Positions 60,009 to 64,000 of a stretch of 64,000 nucleotides of DNA are shown here, one piece after another; positions within the stretch are counted from its first letter, which is position 1, and each line of letters opens with the position of its first letter. Where the stretch lies: contig NZ_CP170094.1 of the NCBI RefSeq assembly GCF_042180575.1, positions 2,170,001 through 2,234,000 on the forward strand. Direction: 5' to 3'. This DNA comes from Bernardetia sp042180575. GTDB lineage: Bacteria; Bacteroidota; Bacteroidia; Cytophagales; Bernardetiaceae. Under the pieces are notes generated by a model that ran no database searches, was not told the DNA's origin, and worked only from the letters and a program-made list of their open reading frames with translations. Position numbers and translations under genes: made by a program.

Positions 60009-61184
60009 CAGTGATGTTAAGTTCTAATTGATTTTGTATTTTTGTTTTTTTATTGACAGAATAAAATTTGGTTTATGGAATTTAGTGACTTTATCAGAAA
60101 CATGGAAGATAGCCGTAGAAGTCAAGGTCAGCGTTACTCTTTTGAATCTATGATGTGGATGATTTTTTTGAGTATTGCTTGTGGCTATGAGAGTAGTCGT
60201 AAAATGGCTACTTTTTGTATTTCTTATCAAGACGTATTTATAGATTATTTTGATTTAAAACATGGTACTCCTAGTTATGGCACTTTTCATACTTTTTTAT
60301 CTTATTTAGATAGTTTATCTTTTGCAGCCTCTTTTAATACTGTTATGCTTTCTCATTCGGAATTAGAAAAAGGAGATTGGATAGCAGGAGATGGACAAAC
60401 TCTATGTTCTACCGTTAGTTCTTCTCATACAAGCAAACAAGATTATGTTAGTGTAGTGAGTTTATTTTGTCAAAAAACAGGTTTGAGTATTTTATTGAAA
60501 GATTATATGAATAAAGATAAACAAGAATCAGAAGCTAAAATAGTTTTAGAGTTACTACTTAAGAATTTGAAAGACAAAGGCTTAATGTTTACATTGGATG
60601 CTCTACATTGCCAAAAAAAACATTAAAAAGTATTGTCGCTAGTGGAAATGACTTTACAGTTCAAGTAAAAGGAAATACTCCAAAGTTACTAGCTAGTTTA
60701 GAAACTACACTACTTACTACTACTCATAGAGACACTCACATTATAGAAAAAAAAAGAATGGCATAAAAACAACTTGGCAATGCTACTGCTACGATTATGT
60801 GCAAAAAGTGAAAGAATGGCAGTGCATTGAAACAATTATCGTAATTTATAAAACAGTTATTGAACCTACTAAAGTAACTCCTACTCGTCGTTATTATGTT
60901 TCAAATAAAAAACTAGAAGAGGGATTCTCAGCCAAGTCATTTAATGTAGGTATTAGAGGGCATTGGGATATTGAAAATAAAGCACACAGAAATAAAGATA
61001 TTGTATTCAAACAGGATGATAACAAAGTTAAAAATAGTAAACATGCAGTAAATAGAGCTATTTTCAATACTATAGCACTCAATTTCCTAATAGATAAATA
61101 TTCTGAAAATGTAATGTATAACCAAATTTTATTTCGTACACAGTTTCAAAAAATATGCTTTAAAAAGAGAACTTAACATCACTG
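60009..61184 (+). mobile_element. IS (ISAs1-like) nested in an IS5-like transposase gene
   Basis: Perfect 17-bp terminal inverted repeats: CAGTGATGTTAAGTTCT (60009-60025) and AGAACTTAACATCACTG (61168-61184). Flanking target duplication TCCATAACTC (59999-60008) and CCCATAACTC (61185-61194), 9 of 10 equal. It contains a broken transposase gene. Confidence 0.85.
60075..61176 (+). pseudogene. ISAs1-like transposase, frameshifted
   Basis: The N-terminal part is 60075-60626 (MEFSDFIRNMEDSRRSQGQR, WIAGDGQTLCSTVSSSHTSK with the first catalytic Asp, LMFTLDALHCQKK with the second). A shift at the A8 run near 60613 leads into TLKSIVASGNDFTVQVKGNT. A second shift near 60755 leads into the C-terminal part at 60799-61176 (RYYVSNKKLEEGFSAKSFNV, VGIRGHWDIENKAHRNKDIV with the catalytic Glu). 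At least two indels break it. The family name is from the GHW.IEN and D.KS-like layout. Confidence 0.8.
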
Positions 61185-61617
61185 CCCATAACTCTAAGGC
61201 TTTACCTGCTTCTTCAACACGATCTGCAAGTTTTATTGTCCATTCCGATTCATTTCTTGCAGGCAATACATTAATTTTTCTTAAACTTTCTTTTAAAATG
61301 GGAAGAAGGCTGTTAATCCATTGATTAACTTTTCCTTGAGAAACATCAAAAGTAAGAGCTAAAGATTCCTGTAAAGGGTTGTTTTTCAAGTAGTAAAGGA
61401 TAAAAAAAAGTTTCATTTCACTACCTTTTAGTTGTATTTTTGCGTGTTCTCGGAAGGTGGGCTTATTTCTAGCCTTTCCTTTGAGGTCATAATACATATA
61501 ATGTTTTTCCCAAAGTGGAGAAAAAGTAGCTAATAACTCATCAAACTCTTTGATAGTCAAGCTAGTAAGAGCCATAAAAGGCTTTTCTTTTTTACGTAAG
61601 TTAGGTAAATCAATCAT
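61185..61617 (-). pseudogene. IS5-like transposase, N-terminal half
   Basis: Helix-turn-helix-type N-terminus (SLTIKEFDELLATFSPLWEK, DVSQGKVNQWINSLLPILKE) ending ARNESEWTIKLADRVEEAGK-ALELW at the IS junction. Joining ALELW to MDGSERE at 60008 restores the family sequence once the target duplication is removed. Confidence 0.8.
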
Positions 61618-61935
61618 AAAGTAAGGATAAAATGACCGCTAATATAATAAAATTTACGTTTTAAAGTCTAATTTAGAACTCAAAAAGTGTTTTGAAGGCA
61701 ATGAATGTAATAGAGATGAACGATATAAAAACTCCGAATTTCCTGTTTATACTGTTGAAGAGATAACTTTTTTAAAACAACCCTAATCAAACGCTTGTGT
61801 AAAAAGCATGTCTAACATTACAATTATATAATCAAAACCACCCAAAAAGCTGATAAATTTCATTTTTTAAGCCCTTTTTAAAAGGTAATTTTGTAATGTT
61901 AAAATCTAACTTTAGCATTTTTGATTATCAAGATT
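61618..61935. other. Region between the IS and the P-type ATPase gene, with a gene remnant
   Basis: A protein-like frame (LELKKCFEGNECNRDERYKN then SEFPVYTVEEITFLKQP, stop TAA 61784-61786) lacks a start and follows the IS-derived sequence. Downstream is AT-rich leader for the ATPase. No clear promoter box. Confidence 0.4.
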
Positions 61936-64000
61936 ATGGCGACACTACTAGAAAATCATCCAAAAGAAAATGTATATCAAAATAAACAAGAAAACAAAAA
62001 AGCTCAAAAAGCAGCTTGTTATCATTGTGGCGATGATTGTCCTTCAAGTCCAATTGAGTTTGAGGAGCATTCTTTTTGCTGCACTGGCTGCCAAACGGTA
62101 TATGATATTCTGACAAAAAATGGTTTAGATAATTATTATAATCTTGAAAAAACAGGAATTGCGCCTAGTTCAATTATAGAAAACCCAGAACAGTTTGCTT
62201 ATTTGGATAATGAGGAATTGATGCGCCAACTTGTAGATTTTACAGATGGAAATTTTACACGCATTACCTTCAAATTACCTCAAATTCATTGTGCTTCTTG
62301 TGTTTGGCTGTTGGAAAAACTTCCACATTTATTTGAAGGGATTCAAGATTCAAAAGTCAATTATTTGCGTAGAGAGGCAAATGTTAGTTTTTATAGTGAT
62401 AAAATTTCGCTTCGTACTTTAGTAGAAAACCTCACAAAATTAGGTTATTCGCCAGACTTAAAACTAGAATCTAAAAACAAGAAAAAAACGGATAATTTAC
62501 CACCTAATTTTCTGCTTCGTTTGGGAGTAGCAGGTTTTTGTTTTGGAAATTTGATGTTGCTTAGTTTTCCCGAATATTTGGGTTTACCGATTGCAGAAGA
62601 TGATTTTCCTCGTTTTTTTGGGTATTTGAATATTTTATTGTCGCTTCCTGTTGTTTTTTTTAGTGGTGCAAATTATTTTAAAGATGCTTTTTATGCGCTC
62701 AAACACAAAACCCTCAATTTTGATATTCCGATTGCACTAGGAATAACAGCTCTTTTTGGAAGAAGTATTTTTGAAATTCTGAGCCAAACAGGTGCTGGCT
62801 ATTTGGATTCTTTGGCTGCCTTGATTTTTCTTCTTTTAATTGGGCAATGGTTTCAACGTCGTACTTTTGATAGCATTTCTTTTGAAAGAGATTATCAATC
62901 TTATTTTCCTTTGGCTGCTCTTTTGGAAATAGATGATAAAAATAACTCTGCCCTGTTTGGTGTCCCCACCAAACATATTATTTCTGATAAAACTAAGAAA
63001 ACTACAAAATCAATTTCTTTATCTGATTTAAAGATTAATGATATTGTGATTGTAAAAAATGGACAACTTATTCCTGCTGATGGCGAACTTTTAGAGGGAA
63101 AAGCGCAGATAGATTATAGTTTTGTGAGTGGCGAATCCGAACCAGTAAAATGCGAAAAAGGGCAGCGTTTGTATGCAGGAGGACGGCAATGGGGCGAACC
63201 GTTGCGTATAAAATTACTCAAAACAGTTTCTCAAAGTTATTTGATGCAACTTTGGAATAGTGATACATTTGATAAAGACAACTCAAAATTACTCAAAAAT
63301 CTAACGCAGCGTTGGGGCAGAAATTTTACGATTTTTGTTTTGTTGGTTGCTTTTGGAAGTGCTTCCTATTGGTTGTATGCTGAAGGTTGGCAGGTTGCTA
63401 TCAATGTTTTTACGTCGGTTTTGATTGTGGCTTGTCCGTGTGCATTGGCTCTAAATGCACCTTTTGCCTTCGGAAATGCTAGACAAATTTTGGCTAAAAA
63501 GTTGTTTTTCTTAAAAAATACAGATTCTATCGAAATGTTGGCTTCTCAAAAGGCACATCTAATTTTTGATAAAACAGGAACGCTGACTACTTCTACACCA
63601 AGTGCAATTTGGAAAAAAAATAGTCTAAAAAATAATAATTCTGATTTAACCATCGAAGACCAACAAGCTCTAGCTGCTCTTTCTTCTGCATCTTTGCATC
63701 CAATTAGCAAGGCAATTTATGCAGCCATTTCAAAATATGGGGAAGGAATTATTTATGATTTTGAGGAAAAAATTGGTGCAGGAACACAAGCCAAAATTCA
63801 GAATCCTAAAAATGAAATAGGTTTTGATACTTGGAAAATTGGAAATGCTAATTTTGTAGGAATGAATAATCGTGTGTTCAACTCCTCAGAGTTGAACAGT
63901 ATTAACGAGAACCAAAAATCAGTAGTTTTTGTAACTAAAAATGATGAAATAAAAGGTTATTTCGAACTTTCAAATCCATTACGAGAAAATACGTTGAATC
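61936..64000 (+). CDS. ccoI: Heavy-metal translocating P-type ATPase, CcoI/FixI type (runs off the window)
   Basis: From ATG 61936 (MATLLENHPKENVYQ) the frame is open to the window end, 688 residues. The N-terminal Cys-rich region (ACYHCGDDCPSS, CCTGCQTVYD) is characteristic of CcoI/FixI copper exporters for cbb3 oxidase assembly. An HMA-type site (HCASCVWLLEKLP) follows, then membrane segments, the actuator (DGELLEGKAQIDYSFVSGES), the ion-binding VACPCALAL and the phosphorylation site FDKTGTLTT. The absence of other cco genes upstream and the truncated view leave the exact metal unproven; copper is most likely. Confidence 0.93.
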   Translation, partial: MATLLENHPKENVYQNKQENKKAQKAACYHCGDDCPSSPIEFEEHSFCCTGCQTVYDILTKNGLDNYYNLEKTGIAPSSIIENPEQFAYLDNEELMRQLVDFTDGNFTRITFKLPQIHCASCVWLLEKLPHLFEGIQDSKVNYLRREANVSFYSDKISLRTLVENLTKLGYSPDLKLESKNKKKTDNLPPNFLLRLGVAGFCFGNLMLLSFPEYLGLPIAEDDFPRFFGYLNILLSLPVVFFSGANYFKDAFYALKHKTLNFDIPIALGITALFGRSIFEILSQTGAGYLDSLAALIFLLLIGQWFQRRTFDSISFERDYQSYFPLAALLEIDDKNNSALFGVPTKHIISDKTKKTTKSISLSDLKINDIVIVKNGQLIPADGELLEGKAQIDYSFVSGESEPVKCEKGQRLYAGGRQWGEPLRIKLLKTVSQSYLMQLWNSDTFDKDNSKLLKNLTQRWGRNFTIFVLLVAFGSASYWLYAEGWQVAINVFTSVLIVACPCALALNAPFAFGNARQILAKKLFFLKNTDSIEMLASQKAHLIFDKTGTLTTSTPSAIWKKNSLKNNNSDLTIEDQQALAALSSASLHPISKAIYAAISKYGEGIIYDFEEKIGAGTQAKIQNPKNEIGFDTWKIGNANFVGMNNRVFNSSELNSINENQKSVVFVTKNDEIKGYFELSNPLRENTLN

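Noticed and set aside
1..64000. CRISPR arrays or rRNA genes
   Set aside because: No regularly spaced identical repeats with variable spacers other than the tightly packed iterons, and no rRNA signature sequences were seen.

Overview
The window is low-GC bacterial DNA whose gene content points to a marine or aquatic Bacteroidota (Cytophagia-like, Bernardetia/Flexibacter style). The evidence is short lipoboxes, secreted proteins with carboxypeptidase-regulatory/TonB-plug modules, TAnnTTTG-type promoter boxes, a Bacteroidota-type tyrosine recombinase and the choice of housekeeping genes. Chromosomal genes use TGA as a normal stop (for example at 7104, 34985, 58768 and 59508), so the host uses the standard code.

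Layout. 1-9.3 kb: 5' part of uvrA (minus), an SLH/GH75-like lipoprotein, a Big_2/DM13 lipoprotein, a methyltransferase, a NADAR protein, menC, an orphan HepT-like HEPN protein, tRNA-Asn and a biotin carboxylase. 9.3-32.9 kb: ordinary chromosome with a large palindrome, two Imm35/YrhB-like proteins, a VanW-glycosyltransferase fusion, a 1090-residue membrane/TPR protein, AlkD-like protein, PolX, a giant VIT/vWA/TonB-plug/TPR protein, a SUMF1 protein, FAH-family hydrolase, a GCS2-CBS protein, and an ECF sigma factor/anti-sigma-like/outer-membrane-barrel operon. 33.1-34.3 kb: an intact IS4-like insertion sequence. 34.4-36.9 kb: a lipoprotein-type peptide deformylase and an AraC/SDR pair.

37.27-52.07 kb is an accessory element, probably integrated, bounded by a 23-bp near-identical direct repeat with a tyrosine recombinase at its left end. 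It holds, in order: (i) a leftward group of nucleotide-metabolism-like genes (thymidylate-synthase-like, P-loop kinase, RdgB/HAM1-like pyrophosphatase, NDP-kinase-like protein with a large insert, a kinase-like protein); (ii) a 2.5-kb plasmid replication module (HTH/coiled-coil protein, iterons, Rep_3 initiator, PemK-like toxin); (iii) a three-gene CBASS operon (Cap15-like effector, CD-NTase, E2-like protein); (iv) a candidate oriT hairpin, a coupling-protein ATPase, a replication-relaxation protein and a coiled-coil membrane protein.

The main discovery is module (ii). Its three genes are each open from start to a TAA stop only if TGA is read as glycine. Twelve in-frame TGA codons occur in 736 codons, with no internal TAA, TAG or frameshift, and several fall on conserved glycines (the turn of the helix-turn-helix, the REG and LG.NIG-type motifs of the PemK fold). 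This is genetic code 25, known from Absconditabacteria (SR1) and Gracilibacteria. The block therefore looks like a replicon from a UGA=Gly candidate-phylum bacterium inside a Bacteroidota element whose other genes carry no in-frame TGA. In this host the three genes should be unreadable.

52.2-64 kb returns to the chromosome: sucD, a PhnA-like protein, a Spy/CpxP-like protein, a YiiX-like hydrolase, aldehyde dehydrogenase, an esterase, two small secreted proteins, an IS5-like transposase pseudogene split by a decayed second IS with perfect 17-bp inverted repeats, and the start of a CcoI/FixI-type heavy-metal P-type ATPase that runs off the window.
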